Source: Chitinophaga varians (GTDB lineage: Bacteria; Bacteroidota; Bacteroidia; Chitinophagales; Chitinophagaceae). Taken from it: DNA of 64,000 nucleotides. Positions 16,215-24,405 of this stretch are shown here, piece by piece (the stretch's first letter is position 1; the number at the start of each line of letters is the position of its first letter). Location of the stretch: the NCBI RefSeq assembly GCF_014529945.1, contig NZ_JACVFB010000008.1:372001-436000 (forward strand), written 5' to 3'. Both the position numbers and the translations under genes were made by a program. The notes beneath the pieces were generated by a model. The model saw nothing but the letters and a program-made list of their open reading frames with translations. It was not told the DNA's origin and did not search any database.

Positions 16215-17080
16215 AATGCTAACGCATACAAGTTATGAAAATAATAGCCCGGGATTTCCTGCATGGGTGTGATATAGTTGAATCCCGGTAGTCGTTGCAC
16301 CCATTCCAGGTTGGAGATGAATTTATACATCTCCTGGTAAACCACGCTGTCTGTGGCCACTACGCCCCCCAGCTTCACCTTTACCCGCTGCTCATCGAGC
16401 CCCAGCTGACGAAGGGTATTCACCAGTTGGTATACCACGTCGAGCCCGGCCTGGTACTCTCCATCCTGCTGGATGATAAGTTTCCCGTTCACGTAGATAG
16501 TCAATGTAAAGCGCTGACGCTGTACATGTACAAAGGCTATTCCATCGGTCGCCCGGTAGTCCAGGTCCAGCGGATAAGCTTGCAGCAGTGCGGAATTAGC
16601 GTGTACCACGAGGTCTGTGGAGAATTCCTTCCGCAGGAATCCCAGCAGATCTTTGTCTACGCTAAATATATTCACCATGGGCAGCCCCGGCAGCAGATCG
16701 GCCAGAATGGCTTCCTGCATTTTTTCCGGTTGTGACAGGTGGAGGTATTCTTTTTTCAGGGAAGGCATGTAATATATCTGCGGCACCAACACTCCGCCAC
16801 CGTTATCAAAGGCCAGCAGTACGGATTTAAAGGCGGTAAACAGCAGTTTGTCTGCGTCAAACACCTCTTCTATCATCTCCAGATCGGCCAGGGCCAGTTT
16901 CTGCGGTTGGAAATGATAGGATTTCAGCGCCAGGAATTTTTTCGCTGCGGGATCAAACACCACATAACTGAAAGTACCGCCACCTACCAGCACCAGCAGG
17001 TGACAGGCAGTAAGATCGGTTTCCAGTAAAGTTTCATCATCTACTGTAAATGCAGGATGGATGTTGTAAGCCACGGGCAT
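16205..17080 (-). CDS. DUF3822 family protein
   Basis: 291 residues, first gene of the rsmD-coaD run. It is recognised as the Bacteroidota DUF3822 family from its length, its position ahead of rsmD, and an actin/ASKHA-like plan. An N-terminal strand set (CHLLVLVGGGTFSYVVFD) is followed by a second half with GIAFVHVQRQRFTLTIYVNG and FHNLYALALCV at the end. No signal peptide. Biochemical role unknown. The ATPase-like look is my inference and the classic phosphate-binding loops are weak. Confidence 0.75.
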   Translation of the reverse strand: MPVAYNIHPAFTVDDETLLETDLTACHLLVLVGGGTFSYVVFDPAAKKFLALKSYHFQPQKLALADLEMIEEVFDADKLLFTAFKSVLLAFDNGGGVLVPQIYYMPSLKKEYLHLSQPEKMQEAILADLLPGLPMVNIFSVDKDLLGFLRKEFSTDLVVHANSALLQAYPLDLDYRATDGIAFVHVQRQRFTLTIYVNGKLIIQQDGEYQAGLDVVYQLVNTLRQLGLDEQRVKVKLGGVVATDSVVYQEMYKFISNLEWVQRLPGFNYITPMQEIPGYYFHNLYALALCV

Positions 17081-17136
17081 ATTTTACCTTTCAAATGAAT
17101 TACAATAATAATCTTTTTAGTGAATTGGTGAGGCTA

Positions 17137-17144
17137 TATCTTTG
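17137..17144 (+). promoter_or_regulatory. -7 element of the MATE gene
   Basis: TATCTTTG overlaps the in-frame ATG at 17142. This argues that translation starts at 17175 instead. The -33 region reads CTTTTTAG, a weak match. Confidence 0.5.
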
Positions 17145-17174
17145 TTTTTTGATGAATATCAGACCCATTTCACG

Positions 17175-18506
17175 ATGCAACTCGAAGTTAACAACCGGCA
17201 GATCATAAAAATCGCCGCCCCTATATGCCTGGCACTGATCATCCCTCAGTTTAACCATATGACCAACACCGCTTTTCTCGGCCGGCTGGGCGAGCTGGAG
17301 TTGGCGGCCAATGGTATTGCCGGCATCTATTACCTCGTGATGTACATGATCGCCTATGGGCTCAACAACGGCCTGCAGGTGCTGATCGCCCGCCGGGCAG
17401 GACAGCAGCAATACAGCAGTATCGGTCAGCTTTTTGCCAATGGGCTGGAAGTTGGTACTTTCTTTTCGCTGGCGGCCATTTTGATCACACTGGCGGTAGC
17501 GCCATATTTTTTCTCCAAAACACTGCACAACCAGGAGATCCTTTCCGCAGCGGTTTCGTTCATTCGTATCCGTATCTGGGGGCTGCCCTTCCTTATGATG
17601 CTGAGCATGGCCAATGCCTTTTACATCGGTAGCGGCAATTCCCGCGTACTGGCGGTTACTTCACTGTGTCAGGAAACCATCAATATCTTCTTTGACTATA
17701 CGCTGATTTTCGGAAAGCTGGGGTTACCGGCCATGGGGCTGAATGGGGCGGCGGTAGCTTCTATTATCGCAGAAGTGACCGGTTGTTCAGTGGCTTTCAG
17801 TATTATCTTTCTGAAAAGATACCATATCCGCTATAGCCTGTTCACCTATTTACGGCCCAATTGGGACATCATCCGGAATATCCTTAATGTGTCAGCCCCG
17901 CTGATTGTGCAGTTTCTTTTCAGCATCGGCAGCTGGTTTGTCTTTTTTATTTTCATTGAGCACCTGGGAGAAAGACCGCTGGCCATTTCCAATATGCTGC
18001 GTAGTATTTTCGGTTTCTTCGGCATTTTCACCTGGGCCCTGGCGGCCACCTGTAATACGATGGTGAGCAATATCATTGGGCAGGGTAAAGAGCACCTGGT
18101 ATTTAAAATCATCAAGACCATCGCTGCTATCAGCCTGGGCTGCGCTACCGTGGTATGCATACTGGTGAACCTCTTCCCTTTCACCCTGCTGCATATCTAT
18201 ACTAACGACGCTTCGCTGATTACAGCGGCGATCCCTTCCATCCGGATCATTACCCTCAGCACGTTGCTGATGGCTGTGGCAGCGGTAGTGCTCAGCGGCG
18301 TTACCGGTACCGGCAATACCCGCATGAACCTTTTCACCGAATGTACCGCGGTAGTGGGTTATCTGATCTATTGTGATATTGTGATAGAGAGGATGCGTAG
18401 CCCGCTGCATCTGGCCTGGGGCGCGGATTTCATCTACTGGATATTGATATTCGGGCTTAGCGCCTGGTATCTGAAAAGTGGTAAATGGAAAGGAAAAGTG
18501 ATTTGA
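17175..18506 (+). CDS. MATE family efflux transporter
   Basis: 443 residues from the ATG at 17175. Twelve hydrophobic helices in two pseudo-symmetric halves, the MATE/NorM plan. The start region NRQIIKIAAPICLALIIPQF and FLGRLGELELAANGIA are typical, and the second half begins near NILNVSAPLIVQFLF. MATE proteins export cationic drugs or metabolites in exchange for Na+ or H+; the substrate is unknown. It is the sole gene of its unit and converges on the TPR gene. Confidence 0.92.
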   Translation: MQLEVNNRQIIKIAAPICLALIIPQFNHMTNTAFLGRLGELELAANGIAGIYYLVMYMIAYGLNNGLQVLIARRAGQQQYSSIGQLFANGLEVGTFFSLAAILITLAVAPYFFSKTLHNQEILSAAVSFIRIRIWGLPFLMMLSMANAFYIGSGNSRVLAVTSLCQETINIFFDYTLIFGKLGLPAMGLNGAAVASIIAEVTGCSVAFSIIFLKRYHIRYSLFTYLRPNWDIIRNILNVSAPLIVQFLFSIGSWFVFFIFIEHLGERPLAISNMLRSIFGFFGIFTWALAATCNTMVSNIIGQGKEHLVFKIIKTIAAISLGCATVVCILVNLFPFTLLHIYTNDASLITAAIPSIRIITLSTLLMAVAAVVLSGVTGTGNTRMNLFTECTAVVGYLIYCDIVIERMRSPLHLAWGADFIYWILIFGLSAWYLKSGKWKGKVI

Positions 18507-18592
18507 ATTACGAATTACAAATTACGAATGGAGGACCCGCTTATGGAAAGGTTACCTGGAGAATGCGCTAACAGAGCGTTCTCCGGGTAATT
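18507..18592. repeat. intergenic element with ACGAATT words and an 18-bp hairpin terminator
   Basis: The left side has three ACGAATT-type words; the matching right arm is missing. The centre starts with the same GGACCCGCTTATGG stretch as other copies and then forms a long hairpin, 18552-18569 with 18573-18590, with one mismatch and wobble pairs. TTTCTTTATT follows. It is probably the terminator of the MATE gene and of the convergent TPR gene. Confidence 0.75.
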
Positions 18593-18595
18593 TCT

Positions 18596-19351
18596 TTATT
18601 GAAGATCATCGAGCATTTTTTTGCAGTCAGCCTTGATGCTGGCGTCATCCTGATAGATGCTGCGCAGTGTCAGGGCTTTTTTCAGCACTTCAATGGCTTT
18701 CTCCTGCTGATCATCTGCCTTGTAGGCACGGGCCAGTTCGTAATAGTTGAGCAGAAAAGCGGGGTCCAGCTGCCGGCATTTTTCGTAGTTGGCGATCGCG
18801 TTTTTAAGCGAGCCGTCCGGCAGGCCACCGAAGAGCATTTTGGCAGCGCCTCTTTCGAATACATTGAGATTGGCCACTTCGTAATTCCATTTGCCTAACA
18901 CATGGTATGCCTGTGCGAGGTTAGGATTGAATTTAATGGCCAGTTCGGCATATTTCTTCACATCTTTGGAGGCGGCTACTTTTTCTTTGGCGCCGGAGAT
19001 GAGGGCCATACGTCCCATCGCCACTGCCATGGCCAGATTGGCGTCGGCGTTGTTAGGGTCAACTTTCAGGGCTGACTGCGCATAACTTTTCGCCTGATTA
19101 AAGTAGTTAGTTTTAGCGCTTTTATCTTTCTGGCGGTTGCCGATACGGGAGCACATCTGGCTGGCCTGATTCAGTGCGTGTATTTCGCCGGGTTGTATTT
19201 TTAAAATTTCCTTGTCCTTGTCCAGCGCAGCTTCTTCTTTCATCTGTAATTCCAGCTGCTTGGCCTGTTCCACCATTTCGTCTACAGATTGGGCTTTGGC
19301 AAATAATACAGTGCAGAGCAAAAATGAAATTGTCAAAATCCGTTTCATCAT
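18596..19351 (-). CDS. secreted tetratricopeptide-repeat protein
   Basis: 251 residues. Signal peptide ~1-20 (LLCTVLFAKAQ); the start could be the first or second of two adjacent ATGs. TPR-like helices cover the mature protein, with canonical ends such as AKSYAQSALKVDPNNADANL, KKYAELAIKFNPNLAQAYHVLGKW and NYEKCRQLDPAFLLNYYELARAYK. The layout resembles the RMD-type TPR proteins. It is probably a periplasmic scaffold; no partner is evident. It lies 95 bases downstream of folB on the same strand. Confidence 0.85.
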   Translation of the reverse strand: MMKRILTISFLLCTVLFAKAQSVDEMVEQAKQLELQMKEEAALDKDKEILKIQPGEIHALNQASQMCSRIGNRQKDKSAKTNYFNQAKSYAQSALKVDPNNADANLAMAVAMGRMALISGAKEKVAASKDVKKYAELAIKFNPNLAQAYHVLGKWNYEVANLNVFERGAAKMLFGGLPDGSLKNAIANYEKCRQLDPAFLLNYYELARAYKADDQQEKAIEVLKKALTLRSIYQDDASIKADCKKMLDDLQ

Positions 19352-19446
19352 AGGACTGGTTTTTAACAGGATAAGAAATGCTTGATTTACTTGTTGCTAT
19401 AAATCTACGGAAAATTACAAATAATTAGCGCGGGCAGGCGTGTATT

Positions 19447-19797
19447 TTAGTATTCCTTTTCCAGTGATACCAGTGAGTTACGGATGCTGGCGCCCATTGG
19501 TGGGTTTAGTTTCCGGAGGGTAACAGTGCTGTGTTGGATAGCGGGATAACGTTCCTTCAGCGTATCAGAGAGGGCGTATACGACTTCTTCCAGTAGCGGT
19601 TTGGGTTGGGCCATGATTTCTTTCGCTATTTCATAGATCCCCTGATAGTTGACCGTGTCAGTGAGTTCGTCGATGGCAACGGAGCCAGGTATACGAACAG
19701 CTATATCGAGGAGAAAGTCGTTGCCAATGACGGTTTCTTCCGGGTAAAAACCATGATAGGCATGGAAAGCAGCTTGTTCGAGCGCGATAGTAAGCAT
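19447..19797 (-). CDS. folB: dihydroneopterin aldolase
   Basis: 116 residues, full length. Folate-pathway enzyme that cleaves dihydroneopterin to 6-hydroxymethyl-dihydropterin. Landmarks: AFHAYHGFYPEETVIGNDF with catalytic E, DTVNYQGIYEIAKEIM, LLEEVVYALSDTL and the closing TLRKLNPPMGASI with the general-base lysine region. It lies downstream of the trxB gene, separated by a complex inverted repeat, so it may be transcribed separately. Confidence 0.93.
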   Translation of the reverse strand: MLTIALEQAAFHAYHGFYPEETVIGNDFLLDIAVRIPGSVAIDELTDTVNYQGIYEIAKEIMAQPKPLLEEVVYALSDTLKERYPAIQHSTVTLRKLNPPMGASIRNSLVSLEKEY

Positions 19798-19803
19798 TGG
19801 ATG

Positions 19804-19958
19804 ACAATTACGAGTTACGAATGACGAATGACGAATGACGAATTGAGGTGCAATTCGTCATCCGTCATTCGTCATGGTGTTATGATTAGGTTCAATCACG
19901 AATTACGGATCACCAATTACTGTTCATTCGTCATTCGTCATTCGCAATTCGTAATTGA
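19804..19958. repeat. complex intergenic inverted repeat, ACGAATG-type words
   Basis: An inner palindrome has 25-base arms (19821-19845 and 19851-19875) with a single G-U type mismatch and loop AGGTG. Outside it, a second set of CATTCGT words (19923-19950) repeats the right-arm sequence again. It lies between folB and trxB, both on the minus strand, so it is not at a convergent end. Confidence 0.8.
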
Positions 19959-20906
19959 TTATTGGTGTTCTTTAGCCGACAGGTATCTTTCAGCATCGAG
20001 GGCGGCCATACAACCGCTACCGGCTGCTGTTACAGCCTGACGGTAGATTTTGTCCTGTACGTCGCCGCAGGCGAATACCCCTTCTATGCTGGTACGGCTG
20101 CTGCCCGGAACGGTCACGATATAATCCTGTTCGTCCAGTTGCAGATAGTCTTTAAAGATAGCGGAGTTAGGCTGGTGGCCGATAGCCACGAAGAAAGCGC
20201 TCACCGGAACGTCTTTTTTCTCGCCAGTTTGGTTGTTACGTACTCTTACTGCTTCCACTTTATTTTCGCCGAGTACTTCATCCGTTTCGGTGTTCCAGTA
20301 TACGATGATATTGGAAGTTTTGAGGACGCGGTCCTGCATTACTTTAGAGGCGCGCATTTCGTGCTTACGTACCAGCATATGTACGGTGGAGCACATTTTG
20401 GAGAGGTAGAGTGCTTCTTCAGCAGCAGTGTCACCTGCGCCTACGATGGCTACCTCTTTACCGCGGAAGAAGAAACCGTCGCATACTGCGCAGGCAGAAA
20501 CGCCGGAGCCGTTGAGCCGCTGTTCGGACGGGAGTCCCAGCCATTTGGCGGAGGCGCCTGTTGCGATGATGATAGCGTCGGCAGTGATTTCTTTCTCTTC
20601 GTCGATGGTTACTTTATATGGTTGTTTACTGAAGTCCACCGATGTGGCCAGACCGTAGCGGATATCAGCGCCCATGCGGGTAGCTTGTTTTTCGAAGTCC
20701 ACCATCATTTCCGGGCCCTGGATACCTTCGGGATAGCCGGGATAGTTTTCAACTTCAGTAGTGATGGTGAGCTGGCCACCGGGTTGGATACCCTGGTACA
20801 ATACTGGTTTAAGGTTGGCTCTTGAGGCATAAATTGCAGCGGTGTAGCCGGCGGGGCCGGACCCGATGATCAACAGATGCACATGTTCTTGTTGCTTGTT
20901 TTCCAT
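19959..20906 (-). CDS. trxB: thioredoxin-disulfide reductase
   Basis: 315 residues, full length. FAD motif GSGPAG at 15-20, redox-active C139-AVC-C142 followed by D, NADPH site GAGDTAAEEALYL, and the C-terminal FAD motif GVFACGDVQDKIYRQ. It passes electrons from NADPH through FAD to thioredoxin in the cytoplasm. It starts 20 bases after the DUF4249 gene on the same strand and is probably co-transcribed. The functional link between the two is not obvious. Confidence 0.97.
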   Translation of the reverse strand: MENKQQEHVHLLIIGSGPAGYTAAIYASRANLKPVLYQGIQPGGQLTITTEVENYPGYPEGIQGPEMMVDFEKQATRMGADIRYGLATSVDFSKQPYKVTIDEEKEITADAIIIATGASAKWLGLPSEQRLNGSGVSACAVCDGFFFRGKEVAIVGAGDTAAEEALYLSKMCSTVHMLVRKHEMRASKVMQDRVLKTSNIIVYWNTETDEVLGENKVEAVRVRNNQTGEKKDVPVSAFFVAIGHQPNSAIFKDYLQLDEQDYIVTVPGSSRTSIEGVFACGDVQDKIYRQAVTAAGSGCMAALDAERYLSAKEHQ

Positions 20907-20926
20907 ACTTTGATTGCTCTATATAA

Positions 20927-21811
20927 TTATTTCCTGATAATAACTGTTTTATAGGTGACTGCGTAGCCGCCCCAGTAGCCGATGGCGCCGGGCACATTCC
21001 CGATAATTTTAGTGGGAGATGCGAACGGGTTGCCGGTGCTGTTATACGCAAAATCGAGTGCCCTCCAGAAGGTGTAGGTGGCTTTATCGACGTTGCAGAA
21101 TTTAAGCGTCACCGTGTCGCCTCTGTTAAAGAAGCCGTTTGTTTCCGGGTCTGGACGTTTGCTTTTATCCACGCCGGCGTCCACAGGAATTTCAAATGTT
21201 GTGCCGTTCACCACCTGGTCATCCAGGGTAGAGTTCAACCCTGCCAGAAAGGGCCCGCTGTTAGTCCGGGTGAAGTACCTGGCGTAGTTGCCCGGTGCAG
21301 CAGCATCCGTGATTCTGGCCCACAGGCGGGCTTTTAACGTATCGTCGCCCTGTCTTGTCCGTCGCCACCAGATGGTGTCCAGATGGAAATCGGGCAGGGG
21401 TATAGTTGTCACTGCCTCATATGACTTATTGTCAGCAGTAATCTTTAAGGTATACCGGCCACCTGGTTTTCCTTTGAAAACGGTGGTTGTTTTGGTGGTA
21501 TCGGGCACGTAGGCGAAAACGGGGCCCAGGCCTGGTATTTCCACGATTTTCTCCTCCAGTGTCATGGTGCGGACACTGTCGGAGACGGTCACCACGGCCT
21601 TATGTACAAAGGAGGCCAGTAATGCCGCGGCATCTATCCTGGAAAAATAGTCAAGGCTGCGGGTGAGCACTACCTGCGGGTACCGGTTGGTTTCAAATTT
21701 ACCTTCCACCACCAGCGATTGCTCCTGCTGTTGTAAGTTGACGCTAATATCTTTCTCGCAGGCGGAGAGCAATATAACTGCAGCCACTAATGTCATCAGG
21801 AGGTTGCGCAT
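20927..21811 (-). CDS. DUF4249 family lipoprotein
   Basis: 294 residues. Lipoprotein signal ending LLSAC (lipid-modified cysteine near residue 18). Typical DUF4249 order: EKDISVNL, LVVEGKFETNRYPQVVLTRS, KAVVTVSDS, GGRYTLKITADNKSYEAVTTI, DFHLDTIWW, and a late VTLKFCNVDKATYTFWRAL. It is usually encoded beside a TonB-dependent receptor as a surface lipoprotein. Here no receptor is adjacent; its neighbours are sigA and trxB. Substrate unknown. Confidence 0.88.
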   Translation of the reverse strand: MRNLLMTLVAAVILLSACEKDISVNLQQQEQSLVVEGKFETNRYPQVVLTRSLDYFSRIDAAALLASFVHKAVVTVSDSVRTMTLEEKIVEIPGLGPVFAYVPDTTKTTTVFKGKPGGRYTLKITADNKSYEAVTTIPLPDFHLDTIWWRRTRQGDDTLKARLWARITDAAAPGNYARYFTRTNSGPFLAGLNSTLDDQVVNGTTFEIPVDAGVDKSKRPDPETNGFFNRGDTVTLKFCNVDKATYTFWRALDFAYNSTGNPFASPTKIIGNVPGAIGYWGGYAVTYKTVIIRK

Positions 21812-21840
21812 AGTTGCAAAAATAAGCGGTGTTCACAATA

Positions 21841-21880
21841 TAAAAACACCGGCCATGTATTTACAAGGCCGGTGTTTTTA
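21841..21880 (-). terminator. strong terminator downstream of the sigma factor gene
   Basis: A 14-bp perfect stem (TAAAAACACCGGCC / GGCCGGTGTTTTTA) has T-rich ends on both strands. It separates sigA from the DUF4249-trxB unit. Confidence 0.88.
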
Positions 21881-21897
21881 TAGATTAAGAGGGTTAT

Positions 21898-21968
21898 ATA
21901 CTGATTTCTGATTTTGGGATTTTTTGATTTAGTTATTTAAATCGAAAATCTGAAAATCTGAAAATCTA
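21898..21968. repeat. intergenic inverted repeat of GATTTT / GAAAATC words
   Basis: Left words of the TGATTTTGGGATTTTTTGATT type face three right GAAAATCT words, with the inverted relation. It lies just after the sigA stop (minus strand). It is the same word type as at 27604-27779. Confidence 0.6.
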
Positions 21969-21973
21969 AGCTA

Positions 21974-22831
21974 TTATCCCAGGTAGGATTTCAGGGCGCC
22001 GCTATAGCGTGCTTTCTGGAGCCTTTTGATAGCGCGTTCCTTGATTTGCCTGATTCTTTCCTTGGTCAGATCGTACTTCTGTCCGATTTGTTCGATTGTT
22101 GCGCCGTTTTCACCATCCAGACCGAAATAGGCATTCACAATTTCCGCTTCGCGGGGGCTCAGGGATTTTAATACCCGGCGTATTTCCTCGCGGAGGGAAT
22201 CTCTCATCACGTCATCGTCGGTAATGTCTCCACCTTCCAGCAGGTCTCCCATAGCTACGTCTTCAGCTTCATGTACTGGTGCGTCCAGTGACATATGGCG
22301 GGTGTTGCTTTGGAAAATGTTGTTAATTTCCGATTCAGACATTTCCAGGATTTCTGCGAGTTCCTCGGTAGACGGTTCACGCTCGTTTTCCTGCTCAAAT
22401 GCCATGTAAGCTTTGTTCGCTTTATTATAGGTGCCAATTTTGTTTTGCGGCAGACGAACAAGACGACCTTGTTCAGCCAACGCCTGCAGGATGGACTGGC
22501 GGATCCACCAAACTGCATAAGAGATGAATTTGAAACCTTTTGTTTCATCGAAACGCTGCGCAGCTTTGATCAGGCCTAAATTACCTTCATTGATAAGGTC
22601 GCTGAGGCTAAGCCCCTGGTGCTGATACTGCTTGGCAACGGAAACCACGAAACGCAAGTTTCCTGTAGTCAATCTTTCAAGAGCCTTCTGATCGCCCATT
22701 TTAATGCGCTGCGCCAAAACGGTCTCCTCCTCAGGTGTTAACAAAGGGATCTTCGAGATTTCCTGCAGGTACTTTTCTACCGCCTGCGAATCACGATTGG
22801 TGATCTGGGTGGCAATTTTAAGTTGCCTCAT
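21974..22831 (-). CDS. rpoD: primary sigma factor, RpoD/SigA type
   Basis: 285 residues, the short form without region 1.1 usual in Bacteroidota. Region 1.2 (SQAVEKYLQEISKIPLLT), region 2 with core-binding and melting parts (LRFVVSVAKQYQHQGLSLSD, then GFKFISYAVWWIRQSI), region 3, and region 4 with the helix-turn-helix ending TKERIRQIKERAIKRLQKA. It directs transcription from promoters of the TTTG/TAnnTTTG kind seen throughout this window. Its own promoter was not identified. The upstream gap is A/T-rich. Confidence 0.95.
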   Translation of the reverse strand: MRQLKIATQITNRDSQAVEKYLQEISKIPLLTPEEETVLAQRIKMGDQKALERLTTGNLRFVVSVAKQYQHQGLSLSDLINEGNLGLIKAAQRFDETKGFKFISYAVWWIRQSILQALAEQGRLVRLPQNKIGTYNKANKAYMAFEQENEREPSTEELAEILEMSESEINNIFQSNTRHMSLDAPVHEAEDVAMGDLLEGGDITDDDVMRDSLREEIRRVLKSLSPREAEIVNAYFGLDGENGATIEQIGQKYDLTKERIRQIKERAIKRLQKARYSGALKSYLG

Positions 22832-23158
22832 ATGAAAAATTGTATTGGTTTATAAATAAGAATAACAGCGAAAGAAATATTTTGTTTGAATTTTGAATTT
22901 AATTAACTTACAAAATTTCCCACACCTTATTCGTTTGTTTTAATTAGCCTGCAAAGATCGTGCTAACCCGTCACTCTACCAAATCCTTCTTTTTTTCCAC
23001 TTCGCTATAACAAAGTACAGTTTTATAACGATATTTTATAGTGCTTTAGTCCTTGTTGCCACACGCTTTATGCAAATTTTAACAATTGATAAATAATCAT
23101 TATTAAATTAGCATCTTAACTAATTTATTGTCAAAGTCCTTGCAAATTATTCAATCAT
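22832..23158. other. AT-rich divergent gap between sigA and threonine aldolase
   Basis: No gene, repeat arm or terminator was seen. Leaders of both genes must start here, but no exact TAnnTTTG element was found on either strand. Confidence 0.6.
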
Positions 23159-24178
23159 ATGATAGACTTTCGCAGCGATACTTTTACACGCCCCAGCCCC
23201 GGCATGTTACAGGCCATGTTACAGGCAGAAACAGGAGACGACGTTTTCGGTGAAGACGCCAGCGTCAATAAACTGGAAGCCATGATGGCAGACTATTTTG
23301 GCAAAGAGGCAGCCCTTTACTGCCCTTCCGGCACCATGAGCAATCAGATCGCCATCAAAGTACATACGTTGCCGGGGGATGAAGTGGTTTGCAGCAGCCT
23401 CGCCCATGTGTATATTTATGAGGGAGGCGGCATCGCTGCCACATCCGGCGCACAGGTACAAGCCATTGATGGCGACCGCGGCATGATCACCGCTGCACAG
23501 GTGGAAGCTGCCATTAACCCCGACGACGTACACAAAGCCCGCACCAGCCTGGTTTGCCTCGAAAACACGTCCAACCGCGGCGGCGGATGCTGCTACGATT
23601 GGGAAGAGGTGCTTCGCATCCGGCAGGTGTGCAACCAGCATAAACTGGCCCTGCATATCGACGGCGCCCGCCTTTTTAACGCCATCGTGGCCACCGGACA
23701 GGATCCCAGGGCCTACGGACAGACATTCGACAGTATCTCCGTATGCCTCAACAAAGGAATGGGCTGCCCTATGGGCTCCGTACTCCTCGGCAGCAAAGCC
23801 TTTATCCGGGAGGCCCGCCGCGTACGCAAAAGACTGGGCGGTGGCCTGCGACAGGCCGGCTATATGGCCGCTACCGGCATCTACGCCATGGAGAACAATA
23901 TCCAGCGCCTCGAAGAAGACCATCAGCACGCCAAACAAATAGCGGCCGCCCTGCTGGAAAAAACGTTCATCGGCCATATGCTGCCGGTGGAGACCAATAT
24001 CCTCATCTTCGAAGTAACCGGCGGTGAATGGACACCTCAAAAACTGACTGATCACTTCCGCAAAGAAGGTATCCTTACGTTGGCCATCTCCCCTACACAG
24101 GTAAGAATGGTGGTCCACCTGGACATCACCCCTGACATGGTGGCAAAAACCTGTCAGGTGATTGCTGACACCATGTAA
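23159..24178 (+). CDS. ltaE: low-specificity L-threonine aldolase
   Basis: 339 residues, full length. PLP enzyme (fold type I) splitting threonine or allo-threonine to glycine and acetaldehyde. The opening IDFRSDTFTRPSPGM, GDDVFGEDASVNKLE, the DGAR motif in HIDGARLFNA (D168, R171) and the PLP lysine K199 in CLNKGMGCPMGS are all present. The serine dehydratase at 30691 is another serine/glycine-pool enzyme but not in the same unit. It has its own terminator. Confidence 0.94.
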   Translation: MIDFRSDTFTRPSPGMLQAMLQAETGDDVFGEDASVNKLEAMMADYFGKEAALYCPSGTMSNQIAIKVHTLPGDEVVCSSLAHVYIYEGGGIAATSGAQVQAIDGDRGMITAAQVEAAINPDDVHKARTSLVCLENTSNRGGGCCYDWEEVLRIRQVCNQHKLALHIDGARLFNAIVATGQDPRAYGQTFDSISVCLNKGMGCPMGSVLLGSKAFIREARRVRKRLGGGLRQAGYMAATGIYAMENNIQRLEEDHQHAKQIAAALLEKTFIGHMLPVETNILIFEVTGGEWTPQKLTDHFRKEGILTLAISPTQVRMVVHLDITPDMVAKTCQVIADTM

Positions 24179-24216
24179 CGGTACCGTCTATATATAAAGA
24201 CACTTATCTCCCACAA

Positions 24217-24246
24217 AAGGTGCATCCCACGATGCACTTTTTTTTT
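24217..24246 (+). terminator. terminator of the threonine aldolase gene
   Basis: The 7-bp stem GTGCATC / GATGCAC has loop CCAC and a run of nine T residues. Confidence 0.88.
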
Positions 24247-24385
24247 GCACAAAAACCGTCGGGTGCGGCCCATACGCAGCCGGTCACAGGGAAACCCGGG
24301 CACACGGGCCTTCCCTCTTCTTCCTGCGGCCAACGTTCCGGCCTAATATTCTGCCTCATTATTTCCTTCTCTGGTCAATCTCCGT

Positions 24386-24393
24386 TATTTTTG
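24386..24393 (+). promoter_or_regulatory. -7 element of the valS promoter
   Basis: TATTTTTG matches TAnnTTTG. Transcription would start near 24400, just before the ATG at 24406. This excludes the far upstream in-frame ATG at 24220, which lies in the previous terminator. Confidence 0.6.
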
Positions 24394-24405
24394 CAGACTT
24401 ATATT

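Noticed and set aside
20927..21811. SusD-like protein partner to the receptor genes
   Set aside because: The sequence matches DUF4249, lacks SusD TPR helices and is about 18 kb from the receptor genes.
24220..24405. N-terminal extension of valS from the ATG at 24220
   Set aside because: The segment overlaps the threonine aldolase terminator and lies before the promoter -7 at 24386; valyl-tRNA synthetases do not have such an extension.
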